A stretch of 6,824 bases of DNA from Boseongicola sp. SB0662_bin_57 (lineage in GTDB: Bacteria > Pseudomonadota > Alphaproteobacteria > Rhodobacterales > Rhodobacteraceae): the NCBI GenBank assembly GCA_009839535.1, contig VXPN01000457.1, positions 1-6,824 of the forward strand. The letters are read 5' to 3'. Both the position numbers and the translations under genes were made by a program. The notes beneath the pieces are model-generated. The model searched no databases, had not been told where the DNA came from, and was given only the letters and a program-made list of their open reading frames with translations. Of the stretch, positions 1 through 5,088 are shown in pieces (the first letter of the stretch is position 1; each line of letters opens with the position of its first letter).

Positions 1-388
1 AGACGAGCGTCGCCGAACGCCCTGGCGGGGGCTGCGTCATGGGCCCGCCGCCGCCTCCCGGACCAGCTGCGCCACAAGCGCCAGCAGTTCCGCCTTCCGG
101 TCTCCCTCCAGGACGTTCCGGGGTCCGTCCGGCCCGAACAGCCGCCCCTGTCGTGTCGTCCGCCCGTCTCGCTTCATCGTCTCCTCCGTCGTCTGCAAGG
201 TTCGAGACGACAGTATCGACGATCATGCGCAGGTCAGACAAAGCCTCGCGCGAGAGCCTCGGACGGTCACGCATCGCCCAGGCCGCCGATTCCGGCCGGA
301 TCATCCATTCGCGAACCGCCAGCGTACGGCCGCTTGACAGCAGGCGGACATAAAGATTGTCGCCGGACGGGGACCCGCGGCGTTGCAT
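1..388 (-). CDS. Mobile-element helper protein, DUF5372-like (partial, C-terminus off the window edge)
   Basis: The minus strand from about 436 down to the window edge is open without a stop. It begins with a conserved-looking stretch (TIHYRFHPCAGEKVQL) and continues with WMIRPESAAW and RPRLSREALSDLR. That order of motifs (YxxHP near the start, a WM followed by proline and alanine, a closing helix LSxEALxxLR) is what I recall of roughly 100-residue DUF5372-like proteins carried by alphaproteobacterial transposable or recombinase elements; their biochemical role is unknown to me. The first ATG is at 388, preceded by GAGAAGG, but the similarity extends upstream of it to about 436, where no ATG, GTG or TTG is available. 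The gene may therefore be 5'-truncated, or start at GTG 397, TTG 391 or a rare ATT at 433. The C-terminal half, after about residue 70, is glycine/arginine/proline-rich and may not be translated in this frame, since another ORF overlaps it. The gene diverges from the E1 remnant. Family assignment is moderate. Confidence 0.5.
   Translation of the reverse strand, partial: MQRRGSPSGDNLYVRLLSSGRTLAVREWMIRPESAAWAMRDRPRLSREALSDLRMIVDTVVSNLADDGGDDEARRADDTTGAAVRAGRTPERPGGRPEGGTAGACGAAGPGGGGGPMTQPPPGRSATLV
37..177 (-). CDS. Small 46-residue ORF of the mobile element
   Basis: This short minus-strand ORF is preceded by GGAGGAGACG directly before the ATG, one of the better ribosome binding sites in the window. 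It lies in a different frame from the larger ORF that overlaps it. The product ends with a likely amphipathic helix (ELLALVAQLVREAAAG). Similar 45-60 residue proteins with a short basic N-terminus, an LFG-type segment and a final LLAxLLxEAA helix sit ahead of recombinase genes in some alphaproteobacterial elements; I recognise the pattern but cannot name the family. Its TGA stop overlaps another ATG (40-38, ATGA overlap) whose frame runs out of the window as MTQPPPGRSATLV, so a further gene of the same operon probably begins there. Function unknown. Confidence 0.4.
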   Translation of the reverse strand: MKRDGRTTRQGRLFGPDGPRNVLEGDRKAELLALVAQLVREAAAGP

Positions 389-474
389 CAACTGCACCTT
401 CTCGCCGGCACAGGGATGAAACCGGTAATGAATCGTGAGCTCGGAAGCGTGATCATGGGCAGTATGTCGGAACG

Positions 475-1230
475 TTGGACATCGTCGATGACGACCACAT
501 GGAAAGGCGCCATGTCATCCGCGTCCCGAACTCGACCATGCAGGACGTGGACGAGACGCGGCACAAGGTCGATGTCCAGGCCGATGCAATCGAGCGGACC
601 CGGCTCGGGACTCGGGTAATCCAGATCAGGCGGAACCTTTGGGAGCCGGAGGCGGTTCGGGCCGTGGCGCAATGCGACGTGCTGTTCGGATGCATGGACA
701 GTGTCGACGGGCGGTACTTGCTAAACGCGCTGGCAACCTACTACACGCTGCCATATTTTGACATCGGCGTGAGGCTGCAAGCCGTGACGAGCGGGCCCGG
801 GAAAGGGCGGATTCGTGAGGTGTGCGGCACGGTCAACTACCTGCGCCCGGGACGGTCGAGCCTGTTGAGCCGGGGCCTGTTCACCATGAGCGACGTTGCG
901 GCTGCGGGCCTGAGGCGCAACGATCCCGACGCGCATCGACAGCAGGTGAAAGACGGCTACGTCAGGGGGGCAGGCGTTCAGCTTCCCGCGGTGATCAGCG
1001 TCAATATGTTCGCGGCGTCTCTTGCGGTGAACGAGTTCCTGGCCCGGCTCCACCCCTTTCGGGAAGAGCCGAACGCGACCTGGGCGGCAGTGGAATTCAG
1101 CCTTACGAGCATGGAGCTGTTCGGCGACCCGGATGAGGGCATATGCGAGCTCATGGCGGACAAGGTGGGCAGGGGCGACGTTACGCCGCCGCTCGACATG
1201 CTGGAACTGGCGGAAAGGCGGGCGGCGTGA
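475..1230 (+). CDS. ThiF/E1-like adenylyltransferase, N-terminally truncated remnant
   Basis: This is the C-terminal part of a ThiF/MoeB/E1-type adenylating enzyme, the class that activates ubiquitin-like proteins through a C-terminal adenylate. Seen directly: residues 2-7 (DIVDDD) match the second strand of the nucleotide-binding fold, followed by RVPNST where the family has NLNR-type residues. DVLFGCMDSVDGRYLLN is the usual D-x6-R-x2-N segment, and PYFDIGVRL, REVCGTVNYLRPG, GYVRG, PAVISVNM and NEFLARLHPFR follow in the order I know from JAB-ThiF fusion proteins paired with DUF6527. Those proteins are much longer, with a JAB/MPN domain and a GxGTGS loop upstream. Both are missing here: the frame is closed by TGA at 436-438 and recognisable similarity starts at about 463 (YVGTLDIV). 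The listed start is a TTG with no convincing ribosome binding site, so it is nominal. Without the glycine-rich loop the product should not bind ATP. Treat it as a pseudogene cut by the mobile element on its left. Its stop overlaps the putative GTG start of the DUF6527 gene. Confidence 0.8.
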   Translation: MDIVDDDHMERRHVIRVPNSTMQDVDETRHKVDVQADAIERTRLGTRVIQIRRNLWEPEAVRAVAQCDVLFGCMDSVDGRYLLNALATYYTLPYFDIGVRLQAVTSGPGKGRIREVCGTVNYLRPGRSSLLSRGLFTMSDVAAAGLRRNDPDAHRQQVKDGYVRGAGVQLPAVISVNMFAASLAVNEFLARLHPFREEPNATWAAVEFSLTSMELFGDPDEGICELMADKVGRGDVTPPLDMLELAERRAA

Positions 1231-1302
1231 AGCGGTTGCACCAAGTGTTCAGGCGGATTCGCGAGTGGGTGGCGCACTTGGTTCGTCCCGCCCTATCGGA
1301 CG

Positions 1303-1569
1303 ATGGTGGTGGAGGAATCGCTGCCAGCGCAACTCCTGCGGCGTACCGTCTACATCGTTCGGGAAGACGGGATCGACGAACAGATCGCGCTGCCTTGCCC
1401 GTGCGGGTGCGGGCGGGTTCTGCAAATGAACCTGCTGCCCGACGAACGGCCTTGCTGGCAATTGATTCGGAATGCGGACGGGCCTGTGACGCTGTATCCA
1501 TCTGTTTGGCGCAAGAAGGGCTGCAGCTCGCACTTCTGGTTGCGCAATGGTCGCATCCGGCGGTGCTAG
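1303..1569 (+). CDS. DUF6527 family protein, N-terminus apparently frameshifted
   Basis: The 88-residue frame carries the DUF6527 signature: PCPCGCGRVLQMNLLPDERPCW, then a segment ending VTLYPSVWRKKGC and SHFWLRNGRI. The cysteine-rich PCPCGCG suggests a metal site. The function is unknown, but genes of this family habitually follow JAB-ThiF E1 genes, as here, which links it to a ubiquitin-like modification system. The ATG at 1303 has no good ribosome binding site. The real start is probably GTG at 1227, overlapping the E1 stop as GTGA; it reads a basic N-terminal helix (VKRLHQVFRRIREWVAHLVRP) in another frame. Skipping one base at about 1290 (CCC G CCC) would join HLVRP to PYRTMVVEE and give the family's usual length of about 113 residues. 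So the gene has either a one-base insertion, a sequencing error or, less likely, a +1 frameshift site. The span including the lost N-terminus is 1227-1569. Confidence 0.8.
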   Translation: MVVEESLPAQLLRRTVYIVREDGIDEQIALPCPCGCGRVLQMNLLPDERPCWQLIRNADGPVTLYPSVWRKKGCSSHFWLRNGRIRRC

Positions 1570-1696
1570 GAACGGATCTGCCCTGGCTGCGAAATTGCTT
1601 GCAATGCCCATCCTGTGGGCTTACATTGCATCTCAAGAGAACCCATCGGACTCTCGCCCAGAAAGGGATACACGGGGTCCGATCATCACCATTCTG

Positions 1697-1727
1697 GGGA
1701 CGCCTCGCGCGTCCCTGAATTTTTTTT
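1697..1727 (+). terminator. Intrinsic terminator after the E1/DUF6527 unit
   Basis: A perfect 7-bp GC-rich stem (GGGACGC at 1697-1703, GCGTCCC at 1709-1715) encloses a five-base loop. TGAA and then eight consecutive T follow (1720-1727). It lies about 130 bases after the DUF6527 stop and reads in the same direction. The four bases between stem and T-run are slightly more than ideal, but the overall form is canonical. The T-run ends 10 bases before the ATG of the NYN gene, which is unusually close. Confidence 0.8.
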
Positions 1728-1737
1728 GTAATGCGAC

Positions 1738-2388
1738 ATGCCCGCTGACTCTCCGGTCCAAGCCCCCCGTCATCGTGTGCGGGTGTTCGTCGACTTCTGG
1801 AACTACACGCTTTCCATGCGGAACGCAGACCCAGAGTTTCGCACGGACTGGGCGAAGCTCGGGCCGGTGCTTGCGCACGCCGCGGCCGGGGTCGTCGATG
1901 TCGGAGCCGCGAGTGAGTATCAAGGGCTGAATTTCTATGGCTCCCATGATCCGGCTCGCGAAGCTGACCGACGGCTTCACCGTTGGGCGACGACCGTGGT
2001 GGACACGTTTCCCGGTGTGAGCGTGTCGATCGTTCCGCGCCAGCGGAAGCGCTCGCCGCCCATGTGCCCCACCTGCCACAGCGCGGTCGCCCAGTGTCCC
2101 GCTTGCGGCGCGGACATGAGGGGGACGGAAGAGAAGGGTGTCGATGTTCGCATGGCGACCGACATGATCAGCCTCGCTTGGGCGGACAACTATGACATAG
2201 CTGTGCTGGTCTCGTCCGACCGGGACTTCGTGCCGGTCGCCGAGTTTCTGGAGACGCGGGGCATTAAGGTGATCCACGGGGCGTTTCCGCCCCGTGGTGC
2301 ACAATTGACAGCGCGGTGCTGGGGAAGCGTGAATGTGGCTCTATTGCGCGAGGAGTTTCGCTTTGTCCGGCCAATGCGCGACCACTGA
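1738..2388 (+). CDS. NYN-domain (LabA/PIN-like) nuclease with zinc-ribbon insertion
   Basis: A 216-residue protein of the NYN family, PIN-like metal-dependent ribonucleases. Residues 14-22 (VRVFVDFWN) give the first strand with Asp19 and Asn22. GVDVRMATDM (134-143) supplies Asp136 and Asp142. IAVLVSSDRDFVPV (154-167) supplies Asp161 and Asp163, and GIKVIHGAF is the last strand, so all acidic residues expected for metal binding are present. Between the two halves lies an insertion with two cysteine pairs, CPTC at 110-113 and CPAC at 120-123, predicted to bind zinc and probably to contact nucleic acid or a partner. The ATG at 1738 is the first start after an in-frame TAA at 1729-1731. It has no clear ribosome binding site, and the upstream terminator leaves no room for a conventional promoter, so expression is unclear. 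It is followed by a long gene-free stretch. Substrate and biological role are unknown; a toxin or RNA-decay role is a guess only. Confidence 0.85.
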   Translation: MPADSPVQAPRHRVRVFVDFWNYTLSMRNADPEFRTDWAKLGPVLAHAAAGVVDVGAASEYQGLNFYGSHDPAREADRRLHRWATTVVDTFPGVSVSIVPRQRKRSPPMCPTCHSAVAQCPACGADMRGTEEKGVDVRMATDMISLAWADNYDIAVLVSSDRDFVPVAEFLETRGIKVIHGAFPPRGAQLTARCWGSVNVALLREEFRFVRPMRDH

Positions 2389-2910
2389 ATGCGCTTGGCA
2401 ACAATGTTCTTGATATGCTTTCTCGTGTGGAAACATACGGTTGCAGGGAATCAAACCAAGATCTCGATCAAATGTCGGTCTCGGTGGTTGCGAGCCCCCG
2501 CAACCATCCCAATCAGTTGAATAATAGCATATTTTTGCAGACATCCCGGCACCGGCGACCGAGTCAATTACTTGATCTGGGAATCCCATGGGAATCACGA
2601 GGAATGCATAGCGTGACCGCCGACGGCGGTGATTGACCACTGATCGGCGGCAATTGGGCCGGAAGCGCCCACGCGTCGGTGGGCACCCGCCGCCTTGCGG
2701 GAATCAGGTCCGCTTCGGTTATTCGGAGTCATGGGCATGGCTTGCTCCCGTCTGGCAGCGCCTGCAGCGGCGGCCCGGCATCGCCACGGCCACGGAAGCG
2801 GCGCTGCTTGTCGAGAGGTCGAGGAGCGCTTCCTTTCACTCAACTCGTGCCTGCCTCGGCGTCGGCGAGACTGCACGGAACCTGAAGGTGCCCAGGGGAT
2901 TTTGTGCGTC
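2389..2910. other. Long gene-free stretch after the NYN gene
   Basis: I see no coding region with a credible start and family pattern here on either strand. The first 200 bases are noticeably richer in A and T than the rest of the window (for example around 2515-2545), which may mark foreign DNA. Small inverted repeats occur at 2616-2630 (ACCGCCG-A-CGGCGGT) and 2667-2684 (GCCCAC, six-base loop, GTGGGC). Neither has a T-run, so they are not convincing terminators. GGGAATC occurs twice within 2579-2596. The end of the stretch may contain further degraded recombinase sequence that I cannot recognise. Confidence 0.5.
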
Positions 2911-3154
2911 CGCGCGAGCATAGAGAACATGCGAGTTCAAGACGTCTGCCATTCGTGCGCCTCCCGCACGCTGACGCTGGATGGGGGGTCTCCCGGTGAT
3001 CGGTCGGCTTCCTGGTCACGCGAACGCGGAGACCGCCGCCAGATTCGCCCATCTGTATCGGGACTCGGTGCGCGACGCCGCTGTCTGGGTGTCGGGGAGC
3101 ATGGCGGCTGAATCCCCGGTTGGGCATTCTGCGGACACGGGCGCTACGGACTGA
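2911..3154 (+). pseudogene. Tyrosine recombinase (phage-type integrase), C-terminal remnant
   Basis: Two frames together encode the catalytic C-terminus of a tyrosine recombinase. The first (2911-2988) reads RASIENMRVQDVCHSCAS and then RTLTLDGG, matching the family's IEDVRLHDLRHSxAS and RALALGEG. The second (from about 2989) reads LPVIGRLPGHANAETAARF and then AHLYRDSVRDAAVWVSGSMAA, matching LPVIGKLLGHxxxETTxRYAHLxxDSVxxAA. The frames join if the run of six G at 2983-2988 had five. Catalytic residues are also lost: the arginine of RHxxR is Cys (TGC at 2947) and the nucleophilic tyrosine is Phe in ARFAHL. The N-terminal domain and first catalytic arginine are not recognisable upstream. This was probably the integrase of an older genomic island; it cannot be active. 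Frame ends at TGA 3152-3154. Confidence 0.75.
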
Positions 3155-3260
3155 CATAGTCTGCAGTGGACCGCCGCACAGGTCCGCCGCGGCTCCGGAA
3201 GATGCCTTCCGAATTGCGGGCGATACGACCTGAATGCTAAGCCCCATGCCAAAAGAGACG

Positions 3261-3267
3261 AGGAGGG
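3261..3267 (+). promoter_or_regulatory. Strong ribosome binding site of the HNH gene
   Basis: AGGAGGG lies seven bases ahead of the ATG at 3275. It is close to the ideal Shine-Dalgarno sequence and fixes the start of the HNH endonuclease. Confidence 0.8.
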
Positions 3268-3274
3268 AAACAGA

Positions 3275-3955
3275 ATGGACGTGGGTCTTCGGCGCTGCAT
3301 CAAGGAGCCCATCCCTGAGATCTTCGATGCTTGGCAGGACATGTCGGCTGCCGTGGATGCGCACGTCAGGGGCGAAGCGGAATGTGCGGCGCAACTGTTC
3401 GGCAAGGAACGAAGGCGCAAAGGAGCGAACGGGCTCAGGGTCTGGCACTGGTTCAATCCCGGATGGACGCTTGACGTCGATGACGGGACACACATTGTGG
3501 AGCCAAGCCCGAGGAACGACACCAGCACGGTTCTGAAGGAAATGCGCGACGGAAACAACAGCAGGATTCCCGGGAGCATCAAGCGGGCCGTTCTTGATCG
3601 TGACGGGCATTGTTGCCGCTACTGTGGAATTCCTGTCGTGGATGCGGAGATCCGCAAGATCGCGCACAGGCTCTATCCGGATTCCGTTGTCTGGGGGGCT
3701 GACGAGAGAAGAATGCATGCCGGGTTCGCGGCAATGTGGCTGCAATTCGACCACGTGGTGCCGTGGAGCCACGGCGGCAGGACGGACGAAAGGAACGTTG
3801 TCGTGTCCTGCGCTCTCTGCAACTTCGGGAAGTCGAACAACACGTTGAAGCAGCTTGGACTTGAAGACCCTCGGGACCGTCCTCCTGAACCGAGAGCCGA
3901 CTATGACGGTCTTGAACGGCTGAGATGTTGTGCGCCCGCTGCGGCCAAGTCATGA
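3275..3955 (+). CDS. HNH endonuclease family protein
   Basis: A 226-residue protein with a C-terminal HNH (beta-beta-alpha metal) nuclease domain at about residues 100-190. Seen: CRYC (114-117) and CALC (179-182) form the structural zinc site, and FDHVVPWSHGG (158-168) carries the Asp-His catalytic pair. Asn174 in ERNVVVSC and Asn183 after CALC complete an HNN-type motif. The gap of about 40 residues between the first CxxC and the DH pair is longer than in compact HNH domains and holds an extra segment (DAEIRKIAHRLYPDSVVWG). The first 90 residues match nothing I recognise; they contain RVWHWFNPGWTLDVDDG and could be a specificity or partner domain. The ribosome binding site is strong and the frame intact, so the gene is probably functional. 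It follows a dead integrase and stands alone on this strand until 4028. Role unknown: phage defence, homing and restriction are all possible, but none is shown by the sequence. Confidence 0.85.
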   Translation: MDVGLRRCIKEPIPEIFDAWQDMSAAVDAHVRGEAECAAQLFGKERRRKGANGLRVWHWFNPGWTLDVDDGTHIVEPSPRNDTSTVLKEMRDGNNSRIPGSIKRAVLDRDGHCCRYCGIPVVDAEIRKIAHRLYPDSVVWGADERRMHAGFAAMWLQFDHVVPWSHGGRTDERNVVVSCALCNFGKSNNTLKQLGLEDPRDRPPEPRADYDGLERLRCCAPAAAKS

Positions 3956-3956
3956 T

Positions 3957-3981
3957 CGGAATGGAACCGGATGGCATTCCG
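3957..3981 (+). other. Inverted repeat just after the HNH stop codon
   Basis: CGGAATG (3957-3963) and CATTCCG (3975-3981) form a perfect 7-bp stem with an 11-base loop, starting two bases after the HNH stop. No T-run follows, so it is not a typical intrinsic terminator; it may protect the 3' end of the message or be chance. Confidence 0.35.
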
Positions 3982-4027
3982 TGACCGCGTGTATCGCTGG
4001 CCGGCGGTGGTTCAGAGGAGGGATGCA

Positions 4028-4360
4028 ATGGCGGGATTCCCAAGCCGGTCCAGGCCAATCCGCTCGTCACGCAAGATCGCGTCGGGCAGGTTCCGGCCTC
4101 CGCGCCCGTCCGCCAAGCAGGCCGCGAAACCTGCCCACGCCAAATCTCCCGATGACATTCCGGCCGGAACCGGCCAGCCCGGGGCCGCCTCCCGGGAGGA
4201 CGTTGCACTGCGCCTGGAGGGGCGGCGGCTGGGCCGTCTCCGTGGCGGCAGCCTCCGGATCCTGTCCACCTGCGGCCATTCCGGCGACGTTCCGGTCGCC
4301 GTCCTCGTCGCGCGGCACGGGGAGGAGGCCCGCGTTCGCGACGCCGTCGCCGCGATGTGA
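4028..4360 (+). CDS. Small zinc-ribbon-like protein, interrupted by TGA before its second cysteine pair
   Basis: The ATG at 4028 follows GAGGAGGG with five bases between, a good ribosome binding site. The 110-residue product has a basic, proline-rich N-terminus of about 55 residues and then LSTCGHSGDVPVAVLVARHG and VRDAVAAM. It stops at TGA 4358-4360. The same frame continues past the stop with CGACGAQRVAEIRWLE and a second TGA at 4409-4411. In the small alphaproteobacterial zinc-ribbon proteins I recall, the order is CxxCGH, VPVxxLVAxxG, a short helix, then RCxxCGxR, so the stop sits exactly where that arginine is expected (CGA to TGA is a single transition). The first cysteine of the first pair also appears replaced by Ser80. 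The gene is therefore probably an ancestral 4028-4411 frame with a nonsense mutation, or a sequencing error; readthrough is possible but unsupported. Function unknown. Confidence 0.55.
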   Translation: MAGFPSRSRPIRSSRKIASGRFRPPRPSAKQAAKPAHAKSPDDIPAGTGQPGAASREDVALRLEGRRLGRLRGGSLRILSTCGHSGDVPVAVLVARHGEEARVRDAVAAM

Positions 4361-4411
4361 TGCGGCGCCTGCGGCGCGCAACGCGTTGCGGAGATCCGCT
4401 GGCTGGAGTGA

Positions 4412-4721
4412 CGGAAGCCGGAGCGGACGGTCGGGAATCGAACCCCCGTTCCGTGCCTGGATGGCCCGCGCCCTGCCAGGGACCTGCACCCCTCAGCGCT
4501 ATGCGCGGCCTTCGGCGTTGGGCAGGCCAGGCGAGGCCGGTCTCCGTCCAACCTTCGGGATGAGGGCCGTCCCGCGCGGCAACGGCTTTCCGCTTGCGCG
4601 GCGGCGTGGCGAGGGTCGGGTGCCAGCCAGGACGACGCGGCTTGCACCGCAGGGCGACTCGGGGCAATGGTGCGGCACGGCCGTCCGGTCTGGGAGCGCA
4701 GAACGGCGAAAGGGGGCAGGG
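4412..4721. other. Gene-free stretch before the small acidic gene
   Basis: Frames are open here mainly because the DNA is very GC-rich; I find no start with a ribosome binding site and no protein pattern. The notable element is the T-loop-like hairpin at 4424-4453 on the minus strand, described separately. The last bases (AAAGGGGGCAGGG) are the ribosome binding site of the next gene. Confidence 0.45.
4424..4453 (-). ncRNA. Hairpin resembling a tRNA T-arm (possible tRNA fragment or attachment site)
   Basis: On the minus strand the sequence contains GGGGGTTCGATTCCC, which carries the TTCGANN loop closed by G-C pairs, as in a tRNA T-arm. The flanking bases CGGA and CGG pair with CCG and TCCG, giving a long imperfect hairpin rather than a normal acceptor stem. 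A distant GGACGG (4549-4544) could pair with CCGTCC (4430-4425), but the 125-base span is too long for a tRNA and I cannot find an anticodon arm with a seven-base loop. It may be a tRNA remnant, an integrase attachment site or coincidence. Confidence 0.2.
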
Positions 4722-4994
4722 ATGAAGGATCACGCACCAGGTGCGATGAGGCTGGTCGAGGACGAGGGCCGTGACACGGTCAGGGTCGAGCTTCCCCGCG
4801 AGGCCTGCGACGCCATTTCCGAGATGTGCGCGTATCTTGCGGACATGATCGCGGAAGGGGGTTGCGGGTGCGAGGCCTGCGCCGAGCGGCTGGCGCAGGC
4901 CGAGGCGTGGGAAGGCGTATTCCGCGGCATGGCCGAGACCGAGCCCGACATGACGTACGAGGTAGTCCTCGGGCAGGATGGATACGTCCATTGA
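4722..4994 (+). CDS. Small acidic cysteine-containing protein of unknown function
   Basis: A 90-residue protein starting at ATG 4722 behind AGGGGGCAGGG. It is strongly acidic and has five cysteines (29, 36, 48, 50, 53), three of them in GCGCEAC, which could bind a metal. The middle (DAISEMCAYLADMIAEGG) and the following stretch (AERLAQAEAWEGVFRGM) look helical. There is no signal peptide or membrane segment. I do not recognise the family. It lies 94 bases upstream of the second NYN gene on the same strand with no terminator between them, so the two may be co-transcribed. Codon use (G/C at third positions) and the ribosome binding site support a real gene. Confidence 0.6.
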   Translation: MKDHAPGAMRLVEDEGRDTVRVELPREACDAISEMCAYLADMIAEGGCGCEACAERLAQAEAWEGVFRGMAETEPDMTYEVVLGQDGYVH

Positions 4995-5088
4995 GAAACC
5001 GGGAACGCCGGCCATGCTGACCGCCATGGGCCATGGCACGTAACGAAACTCCGGACGGACGGAAACTGGGTGCAATCAGGGAGGGGCC

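Noticed and set aside
1570..1690. Peptide with CLQCPSCG after DUF6527, considered as a further zinc-ribbon remnant
   Set aside because: Only one short cysteine cluster, no start or ribosome binding site, and no flanking similarity that I can recognise.
2440..2460. GGGAATCAAACC, considered as a second tRNA T-arm on the minus strand and an att repeat of the 4432 element
   Set aside because: The loop would be TTTGATT rather than TTCGATT, and the flanks form neither a tRNA nor a longer repeat.
2840..3772. A 310-codon minus-strand frame across the integrase remnant and the HNH gene
   Set aside because: It is antisense to recognisable recombinase and HNH motifs and shows no protein pattern.
4158..4169. 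Perfect palindrome TTCCGGCCGGAA, considered as an operator
   Set aside because: It lies inside the zinc-ribbon coding frame in very GC-rich DNA and has no second copy; chance is likely.
3930..4721. In-frame upstream extension of the small acidic protein to 3930
   Set aside because: The extension is arginine/serine/proline-rich low-complexity sequence overlapping the zinc-ribbon gene in another frame; ATG 4722 has a clear ribosome binding site.
3579..5075. A 498-codon open frame on the minus strand
   Set aside because: It runs antisense through the HNH gene, the zinc-ribbon gene and the small acidic gene, has an arginine/proline-rich composition without any family pattern, and is explained by high GC content.
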